From positions 1-19,854 of the forward strand of contig DCGE01000097.1 of the NCBI GenBank assembly GCA_002314525.1: DNA of 19,854 bases, in the 5' to 3' direction. The position numbers were made by a program, and so were the translations under genes. This DNA comes from Prevotellaceae bacterium UBA1786. Its GTDB lineage: Bacteria > Bacteroidota > Bacteroidia > Bacteroidales > Bacteroidaceae. The number at the start of each line of letters is the position of its first letter. The stretch's first letter is position 1. A model generated the notes under the pieces. That model made no database searches. It saw only the letters and a program-made list of their open reading frames with translations, and was not told the origin of the DNA. Below, piece after piece: positions 1-7,596 of the stretch.

Positions 1-964
1 GGCACAGTCGGACTATAACATAGTCAAGGCTACTCCCTTCCGTCGTGACGTGCTGAAGGAACTTGCAGACGAATGCCATCGGCAGGGCGTGATGATAAAC
101 TTCTATTATTCCCACCTCGACTGGACTCGTGAGGACTATCCATGGGGACGTACGGGTCACGGAACTCACCGCGACTCCACGAAGGCTGACTGGCCAAAAT
201 ACTACAAGTTTATGAACGATCAACTCACTGAACTCCTCACTCAATATGGAAAGATTGGTGCCATCTGGTTTGACGGGTTCTGGGACCACGACGAAGATGC
301 CACACCCTTCGACTGGCAGTTGGGACCGCAGTACGCGATGATACACAAACTTCAGCCATCGTGCTTGATAGGTAACAACCACCATGTGGAGATACATCCG
401 GGCGAGGACATACAGATATTCGAGCGTGACGTGCCGGGCGAGAACGAGGTTGGCTATTCAAAGGGAGTCAGCATCAGCCGTTTGCCTCTCGAGACTTGTC
501 AGACGATGAATGGAATGTGGGGGTACAAAGTCGCTGATCAGGACTACAAATCGACGGAGGAACTCGTACGTCTGCTTGTACGTACGTCGGGCAAGGGTGC
601 GAACCTACTTCTCAACATAGGTCCACAACCTTCAGGTGAACTTCCGGCAACAGCACTCTCGCGTCTGAAGGAAATAGGACAGTGGCTGCGGGAGAACGGA
701 GGGGCTATCTACGGCACTACGGCAGGCGATATAGAAGCACAACCTTGGGGAGTGACTACAAGAAAGGGCAATGACCTCTTCATACATATCTTCGATTTGA
801 AGGAAACCACACTGTTGCTCCCTCTCACATGCAAGGTGAAGGAGGCAAAAGTATTCGCCGACAATCGTCCTGTAAAGATCAAGAAGACAAAGGAAGGAAT
901 CCTGCTCACTCTTCCGGAAGTTCCGTCAGGTATAGACTACATAGTTAGACTCACAACGAAATGA
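1..964 (+). CDS. Alpha-L-fucosidase, GH29 family (5' end outside window)
   Basis: This is the C-terminal part of a GH29 exo-alpha-L-fucosidase, which releases terminal fucose from glycans by a retaining mechanism. The reading frame is open from base 2, so the gene starts upstream of the window; the GTG at 50 is internal. The opening residues SDYNIVKATPFRRDVLKEL and the later FYYSHLDW are typical of the catalytic barrel. The motif IWFDG carries the likely nucleophile Asp at codon 272-274. Further family signatures are LETCQTMNGMWGY and LLLNIGPQPSGELP, followed by a short C-terminal beta domain (from about 720). The signal peptide would lie upstream and cannot be seen. The acid/base Glu varies in this family and I do not assign it. 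The stop codon overlaps the start of the cutC gene (ATGA at 961-964), so the two are translationally coupled. Confidence 0.93.
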   Translation, partial: AQSDYNIVKATPFRRDVLKELADECHRQGVMINFYYSHLDWTREDYPWGRTGHGTHRDSTKADWPKYYKFMNDQLTELLTQYGKIGAIWFDGFWDHDEDATPFDWQLGPQYAMIHKLQPSCLIGNNHHVEIHPGEDIQIFERDVPGENEVGYSKGVSISRLPLETCQTMNGMWGYKVADQDYKSTEELVRLLVRTSGKGANLLLNIGPQPSGELPATALSRLKEIGQWLRENGGAIYGTTAGDIEAQPWGVTTRKGNDLFIHIFDLKETTLLLPLTCKVKEAKVFADNRPVKIKKTKEGILLTLPEVPSGIDYIVRLTTK

Positions 965-1635
965 TAGAAGTCTGTGCCGGAACCATAGAGAGCATCCTCG
1001 CAGCGTACAGGGGAGGAGCTGGCAGAGTGGAACTTTGTTCTGCACTCAGCGAGGATGGCCTTACGCCCTCCTTCGGCATGATAAGGATGGCCAAACAGTG
1101 TGAAGGACTGAAGGTTCATGTACTTATACGTCCCCGTTCGGGTGATTTCGTGTATTCTGAGTCAGAGGTACGAAGTATGGAACTCGACATCCGGAATGCC
1201 AAGGAACTCGGAGCCGACGGTGTGGTGATAGGTGCCCTGACTGCTGATGGCGATATTGACATGCCTACCTGCTGGCGGCTCGTGAAGGCTGCGGAAGGTA
1301 TGAACATCACCTTTCATCGTGCTTTCGACCAGTGCAGGAACCCTCTTGAGGCACTTGAACAGATTATTTCTCTCGGTTGCAACCGTATTCTGACATCCGG
1401 TCAGGCTCCGACAGCAGAAGAAGGAATACAGATGCTGCGTAGTCTTGTAATCAGATCCGGAGGTCGTATCGTCATAATGCCTGGCAGTGGAGTCAGCCAG
1501 TATAATATAAGGAAGATCCTCACTGAAACAGGTACTACCGAAATACACGGCTCATTCCGTACTACACGTGTTTTCTCGCGCCTTGAGACAGACGAGGAGT
1601 GTGTTCGTGAAGCACGGCTGCAATCACAATTTTGA
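961..1635 (+). CDS. cutC: CutC family TIM-barrel protein (copper homeostasis protein CutC)
   Basis: This is a 224-residue protein of the CutC family, cytoplasmic with no signal peptide. Family signatures are the start MIEVCAGTIESILAAYRGGA, then VELCSALSEDGLTPS, ITFHRAFDQC and the C-terminal GVSQYNIRKIL...EIHGSFR. It is slightly shorter than the E. coli protein (about 248 residues) but looks complete. The family is named for a copper-sensitivity phenotype in E. coli. Its biochemical function is not firmly established, so the copper role is an inherited label. It starts on the ATGA that ends the fucosidase gene, which fixes the start and implies co-expression with a glycosidase. A role in sugar metabolism is possible but is my inference from context only. 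Confidence 0.92.
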   Translation: MIEVCAGTIESILAAYRGGAGRVELCSALSEDGLTPSFGMIRMAKQCEGLKVHVLIRPRSGDFVYSESEVRSMELDIRNAKELGADGVVIGALTADGDIDMPTCWRLVKAAEGMNITFHRAFDQCRNPLEALEQIISLGCNRILTSGQAPTAEEGIQMLRSLVIRSGGRIVIMPGSGVSQYNIRKILTETGTTEIHGSFRTTRVFSRLETDEECVREARLQSQF

Positions 1636-1651
1636 TATGCGAAACTTGAAT

Positions 1652-1686
1652 AAAAAAGACAACCTGTACTATTCAGTGCAGGTTGT
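1652..1686 (-). terminator. Intrinsic terminator of the tRNA-Met gene
   Basis: Bases 1659-1670 and 1675-1686 form a 12-bp stem (one G-U pair) around the four-base loop ATTC. Read on the minus strand, the stem is followed by TTTTTT (1652-1657), the classical form of a rho-independent terminator. It lies 26 bases beyond the tRNA 3' end and 16 bases after the cutC stop. On the plus strand the stem has no T run after it, so it mainly serves the tRNA. Confidence 0.85.
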
Positions 1687-1711
1687 ATGGATAGCGTATG
1701 ATATGTTGCTG

Positions 1712-1785
1712 TAGCGAGAGAGGGACCCGAACCCTCGACCTCCGGATTATGAATCCGACGCTCTAACCAACTGAGCTATCTCGCC
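1712..1785 (-). tRNA. tRNA-Met (anticodon CAU)
   Basis: The minus strand folds as a 74-nt cloverleaf. The acceptor stem is GGCGAGA with TCTCGCT (a G-U pair at 1:72), the D arm contains AGCTCAGTTGGTTAGAGC, and the T arm contains GAGGGTTCGGGTCCCTC. The anticodon stem TCGGA/TCCGG encloses the loop TTCATAA, with anticodon CAT at 1749-1751. The discriminator is A and CCA is not encoded. The three G-C pairs next to the anticodon loop and the 1:72 mismatch of initiator tRNAs are absent. It is therefore elongator Met, or possibly a tRNA-Ile whose CAU is modified to lysidine; elongator Met is favoured by overall likeness to E. coli elongator tRNA-Met. Confidence 0.93.
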
Positions 1786-1795
1786 AAAAGCGGTT

Positions 1796-1827
1796 GCAAA
1801 GGTACGACTTTTTTTGGAAACTGCAAA
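1796..1827 (-). promoter_or_regulatory. Consensus Bacteroidetes promoter for tRNA-Met
   Basis: On the minus strand TTTG (1824-1827) is followed after exactly 19 bases by TAccTTTGc (1796-1804), matching the Bacteroidetes primary sigma factor consensus of TTTG, about 19 bases, then TAnnTTTG. It ends 10 bases before the first tRNA base, as expected for a tRNA gene with a very short leader. Confidence 0.85.
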
Positions 1828-1867
1828 AAAATTCCGCTCAAATATCTTAATATTGGCGAAAAAGAGT

Positions 1868-1876
1868 TACCTTTGC
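1868..1876 (+). promoter_or_regulatory. Probable -7 element of the HTCS gene
   Basis: TAccTTTGc matches the Bacteroidetes -7 consensus and lies about 30 bases before the ATG at 1907. No good -33 TTTG is found at the usual distance, so this may be a weak or regulated promoter. Its position argues against a translation start at 1814, which would lie upstream of transcription. It is divergent from the tRNA promoter. Confidence 0.55.
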
Positions 1877-1906
1877 ATTCTAAGCATACAAATCTTTTTC
1901 CTTAAA

Positions 1907-4900
1907 ATGAATAATATCAATAAAATTCTCAGGCTGACATTGTATGTGGTTATTGTATCTTGTGTGGTGGTGATCATACCTCAGGATGCAATGGCTCAGA
2001 TGCAAAGGCTATATACGACTCAGAACGGACTTGCTACAAGCGATATCCGAGATATTTCGGAAGACAGTCGTGGAATGGCATGGATTTCAGGTGTGTCGAG
2101 TATTCAGGTGTTCGATGGTTACAACTTCTATAACATGCCGATGAACAAGAAGGATTCAGACAGGGAGATCTGTAGTGTGGTATATGGCATCAAGGAACTG
2201 GAAACTAATCGTATGATGGTAATGACAAGTAATGGACTGTACATCTATGACCGGAAGCAGAGGTGCTATGACATGATTCATCTCGATGAGAATGAGGATA
2301 TTGATAACGGCTATCCTATAAATACCGCAATTGAGTTGAAGCAGAAGGGAAAAATATTGATTCTCACAGGCGGCTATTCAGTATACATCCTTGACAGGGA
2401 GACCATGAAAGTCAATCAAGCAGAAACTGACAGGTATAGAACCTTGATCAAAGGGAGGTTCTTCACCACTGCATATATGGATCGTAGTGGCTGTATTTGG
2501 ATCAATAATTATTCGAAGGAGCTATATCACTACGATATTGAGACATTTTCAGAACGAAAGTTCACTATCAGTGATGAGGCTGAGGAAATACTGAAGAGGT
2601 GTGCAGTGAATTGTATATGTGAGACGAATGACGGCAAGGTACTGTTCGGTACCAACGAGGGCATACTTTGTTATACTGAAGAATCCGGAGAACTCATCGG
2701 ACATATCTCTGTGATGGAATGCAGTCGTCAGCTCAATGCTCCGGTAGTGGCGTTGCAGCTTGTGGATGACGGTAGGGTGTTTATCGGCACTGACAGTCGT
2801 GGCCTCTGGGTGTCGGAGCAGACTAATGACGGTGGTTTCTCAATAAAGAGATACGAATTGGAACATCAGATGCTGAATCTGGATTATGCCAAGGTGAAGC
2901 ACATTCATAAGGATGCTGACGGCAACCTGCTGGTCGGTCTGCTGCAGAAGGGTGTATTGGTCATTCCGCCAAAGTCGGACAAGTTCCGTTACTATGCCAT
3001 AACACCCAGGAATGATGACATAAACGCTTCGTGTGTCACATCTATGGCGAAGGATGAAAATGGTAATTGTTGGGTGGCAACAGACGGCTGTGGCGTGTTC
3101 AGAGCCAGTTCAGGTAATCTGTCGGCGGCTGTTCCTGTTAATACGGGCCTCAAATCGCTGCTCGTACAGAGTGTTGTAATCGACAGGAGACAGGCTGTGT
3201 GGGTGGGCACTTTCGGATATGGAGTACAGGTGTGTGAGGACGGATGTACATTCCACTGTCCTGATTGGCTCAGTTCACTGAGCGCTGAACCGATCATGGC
3301 AATGGCTTATGACAACAAGAATGATGTTCTGTATATCGGTACCAATGGAAAGGGTGTCTTTGCTGCCGACCTGACGAATAAGACTATTAGTGCCATCAAG
3401 GATGAAGTAGTGCAGAATACGTGGATTTCAGCTCTATGTTTCGGATGTGACGGCTACTTATGGCTTGGTACAGCAAGTGGATTGTATTTCATGAACACTG
3501 CAAACGGACGTTTCGGTGAACTCAAATACACGGAATCAAGAATCAGTACGATTCAGATGATTTCTGATACCAATGAGAAACTGCTTGTTGCAACCGATAA
3601 CGGACTTGTGATATATGACAAAAAGACCAAGAAACCGACCTATCTGTTCGAGGGTGAACATATCATGGCTGCCGGGCAGACGGAAAACTGCTATTGGCTT
3701 ACTACCGCCAGATCAATTGTATGTTTGGAAAAAAAGAACCTAAGCCATACTCGCCATAATTCTTTGGGTGGTTTTTCGATCGGTGAGTTCCATAAGGCAA
3801 GTATGCTTCACCTGGAAAAAGACAATATTCTGTTTGGAGGTGACAATGGAATAATCGGTTTTACTCCTACAGAGGTACGTATGAATTCAAAGATCACCAG
3901 ACAATTGGTTTTCATACGTATGAAACTAAATGACGGCGAAACAAACATATTTGAAGATAACGGAATGGAATTGGATTATGAACATAATTCTTTCATCATT
4001 AAGTTCAGTGTGCCTAATTTCAGTGATCCTCAAAGTATCAGATATGAATATATGTTGGAAGGATATGATGAACACTGGCAGATATGTCAGGGCAGTCCTC
4101 AGGCTTATTATTCAAGTCTTCCCTCAGGAAACTATCATTTCAAGGTAAGAGCGTTTTATGAGTCAAATACAGATGAATTCGTGGAGAAGACGATTTCCGT
4201 CAAAATCCGTCCTCCGTTCCTGAATTCTGGCTGGGCTTGGTGTATTTATATTATTACATTAGGTGCGATAGTCTATTTCGTATATAGGTTGTTGAGCTAC
4301 AGAAGACGTCAGCACAAACTCCTGCTCCAGACACGGGAGAGCGAGAAAAGAAAAGAAGAGAAGTTGAGACTCTTCACAAGTATTATCCACGAACTCCGAT
4401 CACCTGTAACGATGATTGTATCACCGCTGAAACAACTCATGGCAACAACCGATGATGAGGGCACGTTGAGCCTGTATCAGGTGATGAAGAGAAACTGTGA
4501 CAGATTGCTTGATATCGTGAAGCAGATTACCGACATTAGGACAATTGACAGTGGACAGTTCAAACTCCAGATGGAGGAGGTGGACTTCGTTCCGTACCTC
4601 AATGAGATATGCTCGACATTCACTGCTATGGCAACAGTGAAGCAGATTTCATTCACGGTTGAATATAGTAAGGAATCCATAATGACATACATTGATCCAA
4701 AGAACTTTGAGAAGGTGGTAACCAATCTTCTGAGCAATGCCTTCAAGTTCACTCCTGAAGGTGGCGTCATCAAAGTAAGGGTCAACGGAAGCGAAGCTAC
4801 AGGCAATGGTTCGTTGGAGGTCAGAGTATTCAATAATGGCGAACACATATCAGATGAAGACATCCCTCATATGTTTGAGAGATTCTATCAGGGTAATAAC

Positions 4901-5896
4901 CGACAGGTATCTGAGCAAGATACACGGACTGGAAGTGGAATTGGACTGAATTTGGTATATGAACTTGTGCAGTTACATCATGGTACTGTCAGATGTTCGA
5001 ATGTTGAGCCTCAAGGTGTGGAATTCATTGTTTCAGTTCCTATTGCCAACGCCTTACTGGCTTCTACGTCTTCGTTACTTTCCAGTGACGGAATTAAGAA
5101 AACCATACTGGTAGTGGATGATGATACTGAACTCTGCAACTATGTATTCGAACAGTTGAAGAAGGACTTCAACGTAGTGATGGCGTTCAGCGGGAACAAG
5201 GCTTGGGAATATGTGCTGCAATACCGTCCTGATGTGGTTGTGACAGATATACGAATGCCGGATGGTGATGGGATTGAACTCTGTCAGCGAATTAAGAGCA
5301 ACCCGGAGACTGATACGACTTCCATCATTATGCTTACTGGTGAGGCAAGTGAAGAAGCCCAGATGAGAAGTTTTGAACTTCAGGTCGATCATTTCATCGG
5401 CAAGCCGTTCAACATGCTTATCCTGAAGAGTGCGATAGTTCAGGTTATCAAGACACGACAGAATATGCTCGGCCGTATTACCCGAACAAATATCGGATAT
5501 AATCTCGAAGAAGTATCTCCTATGGATTCTGCCGATGAAAAGCTGTTTGATAAAATAAAGAAGTCAATAATAGCTCATCTTGACGATAGTGAATTCGGTG
5601 TGGAGGAACTGGCACAGGAAGTCGGTCTGAGCCGAGTTCATCTGAACCGTAAGCTTAAGGAAAAATTTTCGACAAGCCCTAACAACTATATAAAGACTTT
5701 CCGTATGAAACATGCTGCCTACTTACTTGTCAACAACAAGGTAAACATAAGTGAGGTTGCATACAAAGTCGGTTTCTCTTCTCACAGTTATTTTTCCAGT
5801 TCGTTCCACGATTATTTCGGTATGACTCCAAAGGAATTTGTGGCGCAATATTCTGATAATATTGACGATGAAACTTTGAAGAAGCTGTTAGAATAG
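1907..5896 (+). CDS. Hybrid two-component system sensor/regulator (HTCS)
   Basis: This is a 1329-residue inner-membrane one-protein two-component system of the kind that controls polysaccharide-use genes in Bacteroidetes. In order it has a signal peptide ending AMA|Q at residue 30; a periplasmic sensor of Reg_prop beta-propeller repeats (about 30-700); a Y_Y_Y domain (about 705-765, YEYMLEGYDEHW); a membrane helix (about 775-797); a HisKA domain with phospho-acceptor His828 in IIHELRSP; an ATPase domain with the N-box NLLSNAFKFTP (Asn944) and GSGIGLNLVYEL; a receiver with VVDDD, phospho-Asp1114 in VTDIRMPDGDG and Lys1166; and a C-terminal AraC-type helix-turn-helix (about 1220-1325). All catalytic residues are present. 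I chose the ATG at 1907 over an upstream in-frame start at 1814 because it gives a clean signal peptide and follows the -7 element. The GH43 gene next door is its most likely target. The ligand is unknown; a xylan- or arabinan-derived oligosaccharide is inferred from the neighbours. Confidence 0.95.
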   Translation: MNNINKILRLTLYVVIVSCVVVIIPQDAMAQMQRLYTTQNGLATSDIRDISEDSRGMAWISGVSSIQVFDGYNFYNMPMNKKDSDREICSVVYGIKELETNRMMVMTSNGLYIYDRKQRCYDMIHLDENEDIDNGYPINTAIELKQKGKILILTGGYSVYILDRETMKVNQAETDRYRTLIKGRFFTTAYMDRSGCIWINNYSKELYHYDIETFSERKFTISDEAEEILKRCAVNCICETNDGKVLFGTNEGILCYTEESGELIGHISVMECSRQLNAPVVALQLVDDGRVFIGTDSRGLWVSEQTNDGGFSIKRYELEHQMLNLDYAKVKHIHKDADGNLLVGLLQKGVLVIPPKSDKFRYYAITPRNDDINASCVTSMAKDENGNCWVATDGCGVFRASSGNLSAAVPVNTGLKSLLVQSVVIDRRQAVWVGTFGYGVQVCEDGCTFHCPDWLSSLSAEPIMAMAYDNKNDVLYIGTNGKGVFAADLTNKTISAIKDEVVQNTWISALCFGCDGYLWLGTASGLYFMNTANGRFGELKYTESRISTIQMISDTNEKLLVATDNGLVIYDKKTKKPTYLFEGEHIMAAGQTENCYWLTTARSIVCLEKKNLSHTRHNSLGGFSIGEFHKASMLHLEKDNILFGGDNGIIGFTPTEVRMNSKITRQLVFIRMKLNDGETNIFEDNGMELDYEHNSFIIKFSVPNFSDPQSIRYEYMLEGYDEHWQICQGSPQAYYSSLPSGNYHFKVRAFYESNTDEFVEKTISVKIRPPFLNSGWAWCIYIITLGAIVYFVYRLLSYRRRQHKLLLQTRESEKRKEEKLRLFTSIIHELRSPVTMIVSPLKQLMATTDDEGTLSLYQVMKRNCDRLLDIVKQITDIRTIDSGQFKLQMEEVDFVPYLNEICSTFTAMATVKQISFTVEYSKESIMTYIDPKNFEKVVTNLLSNAFKFTPEGGVIKVRVNGSEATGNGSLEVRVFNNGEHISDEDIPHMFERFYQGNNRQVSEQDTRTGSGIGLNLVYELVQLHHGTVRCSNVEPQGVEFIVSVPIANALLASTSSLLSSDGIKKTILVVDDDTELCNYVFEQLKKDFNVVMAFSGNKAWEYVLQYRPDVVVTDIRMPDGDGIELCQRIKSNPETDTTSIIMLTGEASEEAQMRSFELQVDHFIGKPFNMLILKSAIVQVIKTRQNMLGRITRTNIGYNLEEVSPMDSADEKLFDKIKKSIIAHLDDSEFGVEELAQEVGLSRVHLNRKLKEKFSTSPNNYIKTFRMKHAAYLLVNNKVNISEVAYKVGFSSHSYFSSSFHDYFGMTPKEFVAQYSDNIDDETLKKLLE

Positions 5897-5911
5897 CTAT
5901 TTTGATAGCAA

Positions 5912-5965
5912 ATGTTACAAAATTGATACACGAAATCATGATTTTTAAAGTTCATGTTACAGAAT
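5912..5965 (+). repeat. Direct repeat ATGTTACA(A/G)AAT, 42 bp apart, possible operator
   Basis: ATGTTACA occurs at 5912-5919 and 5954-5961, each followed by (A/G)AAT, so 11 of 12 bases match. The start-to-start distance is 42 bp, close to four turns of DNA, and the second copy lies just upstream of the GH43 promoter region. Direct repeats on one face of the helix upstream of a promoter suit an AraC-type regulator such as the HTCS. This role is inference. Confidence 0.4.
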
Positions 5966-5971
5966 ATGAAG

Positions 5972-6000
5972 TTGGTATCGTGTTATTGTCGTAACTTTGC
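5972..6000 (+). promoter_or_regulatory. Probable promoter upstream of the GH43 gene
   Basis: TAacTTTGc at 5992-6000 is a full match to the Bacteroidetes -7 element. The -33 is poor: TTGG at 5972-5975 gives a spacing of 16, shorter than usual, which would fit a promoter needing an activator. The predicted start near 6007 gives a leader of about 147 bases that contains a terminator-like hairpin. Confidence 0.6.
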
Positions 6001-6050
6001 ATCGTCAAAAAAGATGTAAAATAGAAGAAAGAAATTTTGTTTCATAAAGG

Positions 6051-6071
6051 TTAGTTAATAATTAGTTAATA
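6051..6071 (+). repeat. Tandem 10-mer TTAGTTAATA in the GH43 leader
   Basis: TTAGTTAATA occurs at 6051-6060 and again at 6062-6071, separated by one A, giving an 11-bp period of about one helical turn. It lies between the predicted transcription start and the leader hairpin. It could be a protein site or simply AT-rich sequence. Confidence 0.45.
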
Positions 6072-6078
6072 GAAGAGT

Positions 6079-6115
6079 ATTGAGGGCTGTACGTGAGTAT
6101 CGCTCTCAATTTTTT
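6079..6115 (+). terminator. Intrinsic terminator or attenuator before the GH43 gene
   Basis: ATTGAGGG (6079-6086) pairs with CTCTCAAT (6103-6110), an 8-bp stem with one G-U pair and a 16-base loop, running into TTTTTT (6110-6115). It lies downstream of the consensus -7 element at 5992 and 38 bases upstream of the GH43 ATG. It may end transcripts from the HTCS gene, or act as an attenuator for GH43. Confidence 0.6.
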
Positions 6116-6153
6116 ACTTAGACAAAAATGATACATTTTAAATAATAACTATA

Positions 6154-7542
6154 ATGAAGAAGATATTTTGTTATGTCAGTTTGGTAGGTATCAGTGTTTT
6201 GGGTATGGCACAGAATCCTTGTATTCATCACCTTTACACGGCTGATCCTGCACCTGTTGTTCACGAAGGTAGCGACAGTCTCTATGTGTATTGTGATATT
6301 GATGAAGGTGGAAGTTTTTTCACAATGAACGAATGGAGGGTATATTCTACAGTGGATATGGTGAATTGGACCGACCATGGTTCAGCTCTGCCGCTTTCAT
6401 CTTTCAAATGGGCAGGAAAAAACTCAGCCCGGGCAAGTCAGTGTGTAAGAAGAGGTGATTACTATTATTGGTATGTATGTGCCAAGAAAGAAGGTGATTG
6501 GAAGCATGGAGTCGGTGTTGCCCGCAGTCGTAAACCTTCCGGTCCGTTCACCGATGTTCTTGGAAAGCCATTGGTTTGGACAAACACAGGTGGTGACATC
6601 GACCCGACTGTCTTTATCGATGATGACGGTCAGGCATATCTGTATTGGGGTAACAACAAAATTATGTATGCCAAACTGAATCCTGATATGATTTCGTATG
6701 ATACTACAATTGGTGACAACGGATGGGTTACTGTACCTATGACAGAACAATCGTTCGGCGGAGTGAAGAGCAATGACAGGGAGAAGAAGATAATCGGTAA
6801 GGACGCGTACGAGGAAGGTCCATGGCTCAGCAAACGAAACGGCAAGTACTATCTTTCGTATGCTGCCGGTGGAGTACCAGAGCATATTGCTTATTCAACG
6901 AGCGACAGTCCTGAAGGTCCTTGGACTTATCAGGGACATGTCATGCCTCTGCAGGATACTGGTTCGTTTACGAATCACAGTGGTGTGATAGACTACAAGG
7001 GCAAGTCGTACTTTGTATATCATACAGGCTGGCTTCCTGGTGGAGGCGGTTTCTCACGCTCTTTCTCAATTGAGGAATTCAAGTACAATTCAGACGGTAC
7101 AATTCCTGAAATCAAAGCCACGAAGAGCGGTGTGGGAGCTATTGCAACGCTGAACCCATATCTCCAACAGCAGGCAGAGACCATGAACTGCGGAGAGCAT
7201 ATCAAAGTGCTGGGTAATGAGGAAACGGGAGTGTTCGTCGCTGGTATTGGCAGTGAAAGCAGTATCAGAGTGAAAAACGTGGATTTCGGAAACAGGAAGG
7301 CTAAGTCTTTTGTGGTACGTTATGCATCAGGATTACAAGGTGGATGTATGACAGTCAAACTCAACAGCAAGGAAGGTGAAGAGATTGTCAGATTGAATCT
7401 GAAAGACACAAAGGGACTATGGACCTCTGAATCTACCAAACTAATTAATAAGGTGGTTGGCATTCATGATATCGTCATCACATTTGAAGGAGTCAAAGAG
7501 ACTGATTCGTTGAAGTTCGACTGGTGGCAATTCAGGAAATAA
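6154..7542 (+). CDS. GH43 family glycosidase with C-terminal CBM6-like domain (arabinofuranosidase/xylosidase type)
   Basis: This 462-residue secreted enzyme has a signal peptide ending near residue 19 (GMA|Q). The GH43 five-bladed propeller spans about 25-330, with the three acidic residues expected of this inverting family: Asp31 in YTADPAPVV as base, Asp150 in GGDIDPTVF as pKa modulator, and Glu221 in EEGPWL as acid. A beta-sandwich of about 120 residues follows, from QQQAETM to the terminal FDWWQF, which has the look of a CBM6 domain fused to many GH43 enzymes. The fold supports removal of arabinose or xylose from xylan or arabinan; subfamily and substrate are not decided by sequence alone. 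The gene follows the HTCS gene after 257 bp and is its probable target. Its stop lies within the base of a hairpin shared with the convergent esterase gene. Confidence 0.92.
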   Translation: MKKIFCYVSLVGISVLGMAQNPCIHHLYTADPAPVVHEGSDSLYVYCDIDEGGSFFTMNEWRVYSTVDMVNWTDHGSALPLSSFKWAGKNSARASQCVRRGDYYYWYVCAKKEGDWKHGVGVARSRKPSGPFTDVLGKPLVWTNTGGDIDPTVFIDDDGQAYLYWGNNKIMYAKLNPDMISYDTTIGDNGWVTVPMTEQSFGGVKSNDREKKIIGKDAYEEGPWLSKRNGKYYLSYAAGGVPEHIAYSTSDSPEGPWTYQGHVMPLQDTGSFTNHSGVIDYKGKSYFVYHTGWLPGGGGFSRSFSIEEFKYNSDGTIPEIKATKSGVGAIATLNPYLQQQAETMNCGEHIKVLGNEETGVFVAGIGSESSIRVKNVDFGNRKAKSFVVRYASGLQGGCMTVKLNSKEGEEIVRLNLKDTKGLWTSESTKLINKVVGIHDIVITFEGVKETDSLKFDWWQFRK

Positions 7543-7577
7543 TAAATGGGACTGGAAAATATCCAGTCCCATTTATT
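7541..7577. terminator. Bidirectional terminator between GH43 and esterase genes
   Basis: A perfect 16-bp stem (7541-7556 with 7562-7577) encloses a five-base loop AAATA, with a GC-rich centre and A/T-rich base, so each strand has a U-rich 3' side. It overlaps the GH43 stop codon and ends 19 bases from the stop of the convergent esterase gene. It can serve both genes. Confidence 0.85.
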
Positions 7578-7596
7578 TAAGGTGGGTTCTATTTGC

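Noticed and set aside
1712..1785. Initiator tRNA-fMet
   Set aside because: The anticodon stem lacks the three consecutive G-C pairs next to the loop, and position 1:72 is a G-U pair rather than the initiator C-A mismatch.
1814..1906. Longer start for the HTCS protein
   Set aside because: The 31 extra residues would precede the signal peptide and lie upstream of the -7 element at 1868-1876. The ATG at 1907 fits both promoter and signal peptide.
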